From assembly GCF_021532655.1 (NCBI RefSeq), contig NZ_JAKGAS010000002.1, positions 372,001 to 436,000 of the forward strand: a stretch of DNA of 64,000 nucleotides. The letters are read 5' to 3'. The notes below the pieces were generated by a model. It saw only the letters and a list, made by a program, of their open reading frames with translations. It was not told the origin of the DNA and searched no databases. Position 1 is the first letter of the stretch; the number at the start of each line of letters is the position of its first letter. Both the position numbers and the translations under genes were made by a program. The stretch is from Paraglaciecola algarum (GTDB lineage: Bacteria; Pseudomonadota; Gammaproteobacteria; Enterobacterales; Alteromonadaceae). This document shows, piece after piece, positions 55,391-63,142 of the stretch.

Positions 55391-56672
55391 TAGTCTTCCA
55401 ATATTTGACTATTCAATGTTTAATAAAATTGGTAGCCAATTACTATTTTAACATTCCTAGAAATGCTGAATGTGATTATTCAATTGACCAATGGTTACAA
55501 GTTTATTTATCTATCAGCTGCTGAGACTATGTATTTAAGGTATTTTGTAAGCGCCAGTTAATTAGAGTGTAAACTCCTAACCAGCAAGCAACAAAGTTGG
55601 ACGCCTTACGCTAGATTCAAACTGAATTGGCCAACATTTAGTTAATCTTAGGCAGCTAAAAGTATCGGCATAGAGAAATAAACTTGGGTCAAGTATAAAT
55701 AAGAGTTGTAATATATGATATACACAAAGTTAAATATATTTTACTCGGTGTTATCATTATCTAACTTTAAACTAGAAGGAACAGCTCATGATTATAGAAT
55801 GTTAATGGGTTTTCGCAGAGCTAAGTTTGTAGCATTTAAGTGTCTCAGCTAACAATACATCAATCATTAAGGTGAGATATTAACCTTATTGCTAGTATTT
55901 AATTTGTCACTCATCGTAAAATCAAAACTACCTTTACTTAGCACCCAATGATTAAAGTTTCGAAGCAGCCTGTAAATTAGATTCAATTCATTTAACCTTT
56001 GCAGTTTGGCAAATACTCAAGTTTTCTAATTATTCTTAGTAACATAAACCTCATAAACTCTAAGTGTTGAAAGTTTAAAAATATTGCTTGGCAGCACATA
56101 AATTTTAGTTACTCAGATCCCTTAGCTGACTCTATTTGGCCTCCTAACTATCAAGTCACCCTTAATTGAATAGTTTGATAATTAAGTAACCTAATTAATT
56201 TATCTAAGTTAGCACCTACTATCTAAAATATAAAGAAATTATCTAAATTATATTTTATTTATGGTTTTTTAATAAATTTAATTTAAGTTTGTGTGTGTTT
56301 ACTATCATCATTTAACTTGTTTTTAATGGCGTTTCTTCTATGTAAGAATTTTCACAAGGTATATGAAATTAATTATTTATTTAGAAAAGCCACGCTTAGG
56401 ATAGTGATATTAGATTATTTAGATGTAATAAAAGCTGTGAGATAGAATGATTGGGTACATAAAATCTATACTAGGGTTTATGTGTTTTATGTATTTTAGG
56501 TAAATGAGTGAGACAATTGCCATGAAATATTAGTTAACTTGAATTCTGGATAAGAAGTGTCGTTTAAAATATATTTAGCCATATAATTCAATGGCTTGTT
56601 TATGCAGAAAATATCTGCCCTTTGGGCAGGCTCGGCTTATCCAGTATTCAGGTTGATTAGGTTTAGCACTGG
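55391..56672. other. Gene-poor AT-rich region, 1.28 kb
   Basis: I see no coding frame with a ribosome binding site and family features here. The sequence is strongly AT-rich with many stop codons in all frames, and no terminal repeats were recognised. It may be a decayed remnant of the small regulator's neighbourhood or a non-coding region. A possible terminator for the diguanylate cyclase lies near its right end. Confidence 0.6.
56605..56629 (-). terminator. Possible terminator of the GGDEF-ending operon
   Basis: On the minus strand CTGCCC-AAA-GGGCAG forms a compact GC-rich stem followed by ATATTTTC, 43 bp after the GGDEF stop codon. The stem is short (6 bp). Confidence 0.5.
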
Positions 56673-57953
56673 TTACTTTTGATAAATCATAACTCTGTTT
56701 CTACCTGCTCCTTTTGCAGCATATAAAGCCTCATCAGCCATTTTAAAAGTTGAATTGAAGTTAGGTGGGTTATTGATTTTTGCCACGCCTAAGCTAGCTG
56801 TAATTAGGCTTTTTTTACCCTTAATTAAAGTGGCTGACTCGACTGCTTTTCTGATTTTTTCTGCGAATGTCAATAGGTGGCTATCATCTAAGCAATGGAA
56901 CAAGATAACAAACTCTTCTCCGCCCCAACGAGCAAAAATGTCATAAGAACGCATGCAACTACTTATGATTAACGCTAGTTCTCTTAGTACGTCATCACCT
57001 ACTGCATGACCATATTTGTCGTTTATACGTTTGAAGTAATCGATGTCTAAAACAATAATAGCGTATTGTTGTAACAGCCCCTGCTCCTTGAGTTTTTCTA
57101 CAATTTGCTCCAATCCTTCCCTATTTAGAATTTCTGTTAGTTTGTCAGTTTCAGCTTTTTCTTTGTATAAGGCACTTTGCTCAGACATCTGGGATAAAAT
57201 TTTACTGTAACTTCTAGACTTTTTTTGTAAATTTATATATTTCACAATTATTTCGCCTAATAGCAGTATGCTCCAAAAGATAATAATAGAAAAATATAAG
57301 ATCTCTTTACTGAAATAGTCACCAATAGCAGTCAGAGAGCGGAGGTGAAATTCATGATTTCCTAATGGTGCTGGGTGGGGTATATCAATGCCTAACGCTA
57401 TTGTAGCACTTACATCAGGTGAAACATGTTCAGGGGGGACTTGAAAATCATCAATCCACCAATCGGAAACCCTTAATTCATCAAAGTAAATTAAAACGGG
57501 TTCCTTAAACGAAGCAGCATATTTAGTAATGTTATTAAATTTACCACTTTGCAGCGGATCGAGATTTTTCGGGTCGTGATATGCATTGCGTATGAATACT
57601 CTTAAAAACTTTGCGGCACCAGTGTATTCTAAATCCAGTTTGACATGATTATATGGACTAAAATCAATTTGCCTAAAAGGCCGCTTCGACCACGCTAAAC
57701 TAATGTTACAATAGGGATATGCATATTGATTTTTAAAGGTACAAGACCATTTTAACTGGTCTTTATCTAGCCATTCAAATTCTGAATTTCCGCCCACGAC
57801 TTGGTCTGTTGTTTCCTGAGCAAAATTATCGACATGAGGTACTAAAACTAAGGTGCGCTTGGGTAAATCATCATAAAACAACACCAAAATAATAGTAAAA
57901 ATAAAAGACAGAACTTTTATTTTTCCAAAATTGTTTAATGTTGTTTTTATCAC
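56673..57953 (-). CDS. Diguanylate cyclase with CBM-like extracytoplasmic sensor
   Basis: The 426-residue protein has an N-terminal transmembrane segment (about residues 13-28), an extracytoplasmic all-beta domain (about 40-210), a second transmembrane helix (about 220-243), a coiled coil and a GGDEF domain with an intact loop RWGGEEF. The sensor reads DFSPYNHVKLDLEYTGAAKF, LRVFIRN and later YFDELRVSDWWIDDF, ending on the signature of galactose-binding-like carbohydrate modules. This pattern recalls the N-terminal domain of the GH50 enzyme in this window. It follows the DUF1080 gene by 46 bp in the same direction and is probably the last gene of the 3-keto-glycoside operon. The ligand may thus be a sugar; this is inference. 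Confidence 0.82.
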   Translation of the reverse strand: MIKTTLNNFGKIKVLSFIFTIILVLFYDDLPKRTLVLVPHVDNFAQETTDQVVGGNSEFEWLDKDQLKWSCTFKNQYAYPYCNISLAWSKRPFRQIDFSPYNHVKLDLEYTGAAKFLRVFIRNAYHDPKNLDPLQSGKFNNITKYAASFKEPVLIYFDELRVSDWWIDDFQVPPEHVSPDVSATIALGIDIPHPAPLGNHEFHLRSLTAIGDYFSKEILYFSIIIFWSILLLGEIIVKYINLQKKSRSYSKILSQMSEQSALYKEKAETDKLTEILNREGLEQIVEKLKEQGLLQQYAIIVLDIDYFKRINDKYGHAVGDDVLRELALIISSCMRSYDIFARWGGEEFVILFHCLDDSHLLTFAEKIRKAVESATLIKGKKSLITASLGVAKINNPPNFNSTFKMADEALYAAKGAGRNRVMIYQK

Positions 57954-57999
57954 TAATTTATCCCACTTTGGCCCTATATTTTGCGCTCATACTGACTTG

Positions 58000-58803
58000 C
58001 TAATCTAAAGATTTTATTTCAATAACCCTAAATTGTGTGGGGTGTGTTTCTGCTTGTATTGCAAAATGACCTTGAGTTATTTTTAATGGTTTTCCTGCAG
58101 CTAACCATTTTGCACCGTATTCATCTTGTGGATCTATTTGTAATTCAGAATACTCAAATACTAGTTCATCATTGATAAAATGTTTAATCCTACCGTCAGC
58201 ATGTACTTCTGCCTCAAACCACACCCATTGATCACCATGGAACGTTTTTGAGTTTGACTTAATACAATGTTCAGTTTTTAACTCGCCATTTTGTACGATA
58301 TTAGTACTAGGTGAGCAAAAGTTACCTGTGGTGCGTAGGTCTGTGCCATTTCCACCTAATAACTGAGCTTCGGCAGAAATTGGAAACGCTTGGTCTAGTT
58401 CCATATCCTGAGCTGGAGGCGTATGCAACATCACTCCATTATTTCTGTAAGCCCAAGCGAGTTTAGGATCATCCGTTACTTGTTCACCAAGAAAACGGTA
58501 TTCAACACGTACTCTATAATTTGAATATGATTCGTTGGTAAATAAGTGGCCCATTTTGTAATCTTTGAATTCATCCCATTGATCATACGAAACGGTCAAT
58601 AATCCATCTTCTACCCTGAAAGTATTATTGTAATTTTCACCGACAACAGAGCCATTAAATTTAGGGGTCCAACCGTCGAGGTTTTTGCCGTTAAATAGGC
58701 TAACCCAGTCACTTTGGTCGGAGGTTTTTTCAGTTGTTCCACACGCCGCTAGAGTTAACATAACTACTGACGGTAGTAATAACTTAGATATATTTTTATT
58801 CAT
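58000..58803 (-). CDS. DUF1080 lipoprotein, probable 3-keto-glycoside hydrolase
   Basis: This 267-residue lipoprotein (lipobox TLAAC) has a DUF1080 (3-keto-disaccharide hydrolase) jelly-roll. It begins WVSLFNGKNLDGWTPKFNG, the family's opening, and contains YRVRVEYRFLG, GVMLHTPPAQD and FEAEVHADGRIKHFINDELV. Members in Bacteroidetes are known to cleave glycosides after their C3 hydroxyl has been oxidised to a ketone. The two genes upstream encode an oxidase pair fit to make such 3-keto sugars, which strongly supports this role. It should act in the periplasm. Confidence 0.87.
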   Translation of the reverse strand: MNKNISKLLLPSVVMLTLAACGTTEKTSDQSDWVSLFNGKNLDGWTPKFNGSVVGENYNNTFRVEDGLLTVSYDQWDEFKDYKMGHLFTNESYSNYRVRVEYRFLGEQVTDDPKLAWAYRNNGVMLHTPPAQDMELDQAFPISAEAQLLGGNGTDLRTTGNFCSPSTNIVQNGELKTEHCIKSNSKTFHGDQWVWFEAEVHADGRIKHFINDELVFEYSELQIDPQDEYGAKWLAAGKPLKITQGHFAIQAETHPTQFRVIEIKSLD

Positions 58804-58858
58804 TTTATTTATTGTCCTAAGTGTAAAAAAAACGGGGTTAATTAAAATATCGAATATT

Positions 58859-60562
58859 TTAAATCACCCCTTCTTTGAATAATTTCACCGCATGGCTGGC
58901 AGCTCTAGCTGATAATGCCATGTAGGTGATAGACGGATTTTGGCAGCCCCCTGAAGGCATACAAGCGCCATCAGTAATAAACAGATTAGGTACATCATGA
59001 GCTTGGCACCATTCATTTAAAACTGATGTTTTAGGATCTCGTCCCATTCTCGCTGTACCCATTTCATGTATCCGGTTACCAGGTGCAGTTAAGTTCACTT
59101 CTGCATCAGGCCCTTTGTTAATATTGACAGCCCCTGCCGCCTTTAACATTTCGTAGGCGTCTTTTTGAGCTTCGCGCATCATAATCTTTTCATTTTCGCC
59201 CATAACGCAATCTATATGAGCTATGGGGAGTCCCCATTGATCTGTCTTGGTTTTGTGCAAAGTCACTCTGTTATTGGGGTTAGGTAAAACCTCACCAAAG
59301 GCATAAATACCAACGCGCCAAGTACCTGGTTTACGATTAGCCGTTTTAAAGTCTTCTCCTATACCTGGGCGGTTGCCCGTCCAGCCAGATCGATTCCCCC
59401 CGCCTTGAAATCCAAACCCTCTTAAATAGGGCTTATCTTGTTCGGTAATATTGGCATAGCGTGGAATATAAATGCCTCCGGGTCTACGCCCGTAATAATA
59501 CTCGTCGTCGAACCCTTCAAATTCACCACTGGCACCTGCACCGCTGACATGGTCCATTAGGTTACGGCCTACTTGGTCAGAACTATTGGCTAAACCATTG
59601 GGAAATGTTTCTGATTTTGACTGCAGCAATATCATGGATGTAGCTATTGTCGAAGCGTTTAAAAAAACTAAACGAGCTGTATAGGTTGTAACTTTGTTGG
59701 TGTTCGCATCGATTACTTTTACTCCTGATACTCGTTGACGTTCGGCATCATATTCAACTGACTGCACTATGGCATTATTCACAATCGTACAATTTCCGGT
59801 GCGCATAGCTGCTGGCAGTGTAGCGTGATTCGATGAAAAGTAAGCGCCAAAACTGCAGCCTCGATTACAATGGTTACGCACCTGACAAGGACCTCTGCCT
59901 AATGCCATTTGTTCTTCTGTAGGCTTAGTTAAGTGCGCTACCCGAGCTTGTATAACATTTCTAGTTGGAAAGTTTTTCTCGAGGTTAGTTTTGAATGCTT
60001 GTTCTGCGCAAGTTAGATCGAATGCAGGTTGGAATACACCATCCGGTAATTGCTCTAAGCCGTCTTTATTACCTGCTACACCAGCAAATTTTTCTACGTA
60101 ATCGTACCAAGGCTCTAAATCAGAATATCTAATCGGCCAGTCTGTACCATGCCCATCTTTTTTGTTTGCTTCAAAATCCTGAGGACCTAATCGATAAGAC
60201 TGACGACTCCACAACAACGAACGCCCCCCAGTATGATAACCCCTTAACCACTCGTAAGGTTTATCTTTAGGCGTATCATATGGATGTTCGCTATCTTTGA
60301 CCCAAAAATGTTTAGTACTATTACGCATGGCATACCGAACCCCTTTGTATTGGATTGGGTAGTGTTCTTTAACTTCATCTTCAGGAATTTGGTCTAAGTT
60401 AGGCTTGTCCCATGGAGATACAAAATCTGCGTAATCTTTACTTGGTTCTATTTTTGGTCCTCTTTCAAGTACTAATACTTTTAAACCTTGTTCTGCTAAT
60501 TCTTTGGCGCTCCAGCCTCCACTCATGCCTGAGCCAACTACGATTGCATCATATTCTGTCAT
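58859..60562 (-). CDS. GMC-family FAD oxidoreductase, glucoside 3-dehydrogenase-like
   Basis: The 567-residue flavoenzyme has the N-terminal dinucleotide fold VVGSGMSGGWSAKELAEQGL, the GMC substrate region (GGRSLLWSRQSYRL, RNHCNRGCSFGAYFSSN) and the C-terminal catalytic His-Asn pair (GNRIHEMGTARMG... SGGCQNPSITYMALSA). It resembles catalytic subunits of glucoside 3-dehydrogenase and gluconate 2-dehydrogenase. It lacks a signal peptide, so export probably depends on the Tat signal of the small subunit encoded 54 bp upstream. It likely oxidises sugar C3 with electrons passed to the membrane; no cytochrome subunit is adjacent. Confidence 0.88.
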   Translation of the reverse strand: MTEYDAIVVGSGMSGGWSAKELAEQGLKVLVLERGPKIEPSKDYADFVSPWDKPNLDQIPEDEVKEHYPIQYKGVRYAMRNSTKHFWVKDSEHPYDTPKDKPYEWLRGYHTGGRSLLWSRQSYRLGPQDFEANKKDGHGTDWPIRYSDLEPWYDYVEKFAGVAGNKDGLEQLPDGVFQPAFDLTCAEQAFKTNLEKNFPTRNVIQARVAHLTKPTEEQMALGRGPCQVRNHCNRGCSFGAYFSSNHATLPAAMRTGNCTIVNNAIVQSVEYDAERQRVSGVKVIDANTNKVTTYTARLVFLNASTIATSMILLQSKSETFPNGLANSSDQVGRNLMDHVSGAGASGEFEGFDDEYYYGRRPGGIYIPRYANITEQDKPYLRGFGFQGGGNRSGWTGNRPGIGEDFKTANRKPGTWRVGIYAFGEVLPNPNNRVTLHKTKTDQWGLPIAHIDCVMGENEKIMMREAQKDAYEMLKAAGAVNINKGPDAEVNLTAPGNRIHEMGTARMGRDPKTSVLNEWCQAHDVPNLFITDGACMPSGGCQNPSITYMALSARAASHAVKLFKEGVI

Positions 60563-60616
60563 ACTAAAACTCTTTGTTTTTTGGGTATTTGATTAGGTTA
60601 TTTGGTGACTTGGATT

Positions 60617-61255
60617 TTAAGCTGCCCATGTACGGCCAATTTTTTCAAACGGCACACAGGCTTCCCAGCGCCCGGGGACTAATTCATAACGTAACTCTTT
60701 TGTTGCCCCAACTTCTGATAAGTAATAAAACTGCGCAATCAATGATTTGATTGCTCGATAAGCCCATGTTTGATCCCAATTGCTTGAAAAAGCCTGTTGG
60801 TCATAATTTGATAATATTTCAATTTGTTTGTCGCTAGGTGCCGCTAGAAAATCTTCACTGAGTAAATCGTTTAAGCCAGTGCTGACTTGGGTGATCTCTT
60901 TCGTGTGTTTTTCTTTTGATGATTCAGATGCCCACTGGGCATACAAAGTATCCATCATCGCAGGGACCCCGACCGCCAAGGCACCAAGAGTATCGGTATT
61001 AGGAATAATTAAATCTGCTAGAACACTGATTAATTCAAATTGCTCTTGGCTGTAAAACTGCAAATCATCTTGCTTAGAAGGTGAGTCAGCGGCTGGACTA
61101 GAAATAGACTTTTCGAAGTTATCTACACAGCCCATAGTGCTAACTACGCCTACCGAGGCCATTATTCCAACCAATAATTCGCGTCTAGTTAATCCGACTT
61201 TTGTTTTATCAGTTAAAGACTGATTGTTCTTTTGTTGAATGTCTTGTTTTTGCAT
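60617..61255 (-). CDS. Gluconate 2-dehydrogenase subunit 3-like protein, Tat-exported
   Basis: The 212-residue protein has a twin-arginine signal (LTRRELLVGIMASVGVVSTM) followed by a lipobox-like Cys (TMGC). After that comes the subunit 3 domain (YSQEQFELISVLADLIIPNT, GALAVGVPAMMDTLYAQWAS, YYLSEVGATKEL, YELVPGRWEAC). Such subunits accompany GMC oxidoreductases and carry them across the membrane folded. It is the first gene of the operon and is followed after 54 bp by its GMC partner. It has no cofactor site that I can see. Confidence 0.87.
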   Translation of the reverse strand: MQKQDIQQKNNQSLTDKTKVGLTRRELLVGIMASVGVVSTMGCVDNFEKSISSPAADSPSKQDDLQFYSQEQFELISVLADLIIPNTDTLGALAVGVPAMMDTLYAQWASESSKEKHTKEITQVSTGLNDLLSEDFLAAPSDKQIEILSNYDQQAFSSNWDQTWAYRAIKSLIAQFYYLSEVGATKELRYELVPGRWEACVPFEKIGRTWAA

Positions 61256-61773
61256 AAGAACCTTGAGAGTAAAGTTGTTAAATTTAGCTATATTTATAGA
61301 GAGTAATAAATGTTTATATACAAAATCTTAACATTAATCACCTGTCATACAAAAGAAAGAGAACAATTGTTTTTTGGCTTTATACCATTCCATATCAATA
61401 TGTAGTCACTCAGCGAGAGTTTAAAAGAGCTTAAACAAGGCGCATGATTGAAGGAATAGTGGTGCTCTTTCAAAGTCATGCAACGCAGTGTAAGCTCTTT
61501 TAAAACTCGCCTGAAAGGACTGCCCCAGCGGTTTTTGCTTTTTACTCGTTATTTGAAAGGGAACAACCATTACTGCACAGCGACGCCTCAATCAAAATCC
61601 GCTGGATGCACTCTGAGTGATCACATATTAATATGGAATGGTATTATTAAATTTGTTTATCGTTGAGTTTGGAGGGATTCTGCTTGGAAAACCTAAATGG
61701 GCATCTAAAAATCAGATGCCCATTATGTTTCTGTCGTTAATCTTAAGGAGTCTGTTAACTTTAACTGCGAAAT
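61256..61773. other. Intergenic region holding the second MITE
   Basis: Between two minus-strand genes lie 518 bases, half of them occupied by the 263-bp MITE described separately. The short open frames inside the element lack a ribosome binding site and family features, so I do not call genes here. Confidence 0.7.
61382..61644. mobile_element. MITE-like element, 263 bp
   Basis: The ends are inverted repeats: ATACCATTCCATATCAATAT at the left and, on the other strand, ATACCATTCCATATTAATAT at the right, matching at 29 of the first 32 bases and running on to TCACTCAG. A second, inner inverted repeat pairs 61412-61434 with 61490-61510 (AAGCTCTTTTAAAACTCGC). There is no transposase frame. The ends differ from those of the 42-kb element, so it belongs to another family. 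Confidence 0.82.
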
Positions 61774-62616
61774 TTATTGACTATACTTGTTCATTAAATT
61801 TTCAAATAATGGACTGTTTTTAATGGTACTGAGTTGCTGATTAAAATCCTCGAGTTGATTATTTGAAAAGGTGTCTTTAGCAAACATTACGTAAACATCA
61901 CCTGTTTCAATCGCTATTTTATGGGGCGTTATTCGATTAGACAGTGCTTTTCTGCGCAACATAGAGGCACCAACAAAACTATCTTCAATATATACGTCTA
62001 TATCGTTATCTAATAACCGAGCAACATTAAGTTCTCCCATAATGGCATTTACAAATAATTTAGACGTCACAGAGCCTTCAAGTAACATGGCGATTTGTGG
62101 ACCGTAATAATAGTCTTCTACTATGCCGATACGGCTATTGCTTGTGATAAATTTATCAATAGAATCAAATGCCTGTCGCTTTTTATCTGCATGACGTATA
62201 TATAAGGAAAACTGTTCAGTTCGATAAGTCGAACTAAATAAGGCGTATTGTTCTCTAGCTTTGGTTTTAGATGCGCCTAACAGCATATCCACTTCACCAG
62301 TCTTGAGCGAATTCAATAATTCGACCCAAGTCCCTTGCTGGTAGGTAATCTTACAGCCAATTTTTTCGGTAACTAGACTAATGAGTTCAATGTCTAGTCC
62401 AGTCACTTTCCCTCCTACATCCACATATTGGTAGGGCTCCCACGCATCAAAACCTAGAGTTAGATTGCAATTAGTAGAGCTAGTATTAGCTTCTGGAAGT
62501 AAATTTGTCTCGGATTGTGTTATTGAATTTGATTTTTCTTCAGTCGTCGCTGCTGGTTGGCAGCCGGCTAAACTGAGGTTAATTAAAATGATTAACAGTA
62601 AACGGCATAGTTTCAT
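61774..62616 (-). CDS. Amino-acid-type solute-binding lipoprotein
   Basis: The 280-residue lipoprotein (lipobox LAGC) has a type 2 periplasmic-binding domain of family SBP_bac_3 with TLGFDAWEPYQYVDVGGKVT, LDIELISLVTEKIGCKITY and LLNSLKTGEVDMLLGASKTK. It has no neighbouring transporter genes. Its arrangement resembles the other orphan binding protein at 6497-7288, but it is lipidated. The ligand, likely an amino acid or related small molecule, is unknown. It is divergent from the MerR regulator and only 123 bp away. Confidence 0.82.
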   Translation of the reverse strand: MKLCRLLLIILINLSLAGCQPAATTEEKSNSITQSETNLLPEANTSSTNCNLTLGFDAWEPYQYVDVGGKVTGLDIELISLVTEKIGCKITYQQGTWVELLNSLKTGEVDMLLGASKTKAREQYALFSSTYRTEQFSLYIRHADKKRQAFDSIDKFITSNSRIGIVEDYYYGPQIAMLLEGSVTSKLFVNAIMGELNVARLLDNDIDVYIEDSFVGASMLRRKALSNRITPHKIAIETGDVYVMFAKDTFSNNQLEDFNQQLSTIKNSPLFENLMNKYSQ

Positions 62617-62679
62617 GATGTAAGGCCTCTTTAAAGTTCCTACTAAGTGTAAGCGACAAATGAAATTTTGCTAAACTAG

Positions 62680-62711
62680 TTGACCTTAGATGTAGCTCTA
62701 AGGTTTATAAT
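62680..62711 (+). promoter_or_regulatory. MerR-type metal-responsive promoter
   Basis: A -35 TTGACC (62680-62685) and -10 TATAAT (62706-62711) are separated by 20 bp. That spacing is too long for normal RNA polymerase and is typical of MerR-family promoters. The spacer region carries the dyad CCTTAGA-TGTAGC-TCTAAGG (62684-62703). It precedes the MerR gene and its efflux permease, which it likely activates when metal is high. Confidence 0.85.
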
Positions 62712-62739
62712 GAAACAAAGTCACTACAAATAAATCAAA

Positions 62740-63141
62740 ATGAAAATCAGTGAATTAGAAAAGCGCACTGGAATTAATGCCCATACGTTAAGGTATTATG
62801 AAAAGTCAGGCTTATTAAAAGCGTCAATGCGAAGTGTGAATAACTATCGTATATATTCAGAAGATGACTTAATTACAGCCTTGTTTATTAAACGTTGCAA
62901 AGAATGTGGATTTTCACTAGCACAAACCGCTGCATTATTAGCGATTAAGCATGACAAGAGTCTGCATGTATGTGCTGAGGCTAAATCTATAACAGAGAGT
63001 AAATTACAAGAAATATCTCAACAGATTGAACAGCTTCAACAAATGGAAGGCACCTTAACTGAATTACAGGCATATTGTTGTGGCGGTCAAGAAAGCGCAG
63101 AATTTTGTACAATTATTTCTACTTTAGAAGCGGGTAAATAA
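62740..63141 (+). CDS. MerR-family zinc/cadmium-responsive regulator (ZntR-like)
   Basis: The 133-residue regulator has the MerR HTH (MKISELEKRTGINAHTLRYY, EKSGLL), a dimerisation helix and a C-terminal metal loop. Cysteines at 78, 113, 114 and 123 match ZntR positions 79, 114, 115 and 124. The site equal to ZntR His119 is Glu118 here, so preference may lean to cadmium, lead or zinc. It overlaps its own MerR-type promoter and is 1 bp from the efflux permease gene, so it most likely activates that pair. A copper regulator is less likely because CueR has a different ending. Confidence 0.9.
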   Translation: MKISELEKRTGINAHTLRYYEKSGLLKASMRSVNNYRIYSEDDLITALFIKRCKECGFSLAQTAALLAIKHDKSLHVCAEAKSITESKLQEISQQIEQLQQMEGTLTELQAYCCGGQESAEFCTIISTLEAGK

Positions 63142-63142
63142 C

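Noticed and set aside
55560..55640. Integron attC-like site in the gene-free stretch
   Set aside because: The GTTGGACGCC segment lacks a matching inverted core and there is no integrase or cassette array.
61478..61823. Two short open frames around the 61-kb MITE
   Set aside because: One is largely MITE sequence and the other runs into the end of the solute-binding gene; neither has a ribosome binding site or family match.
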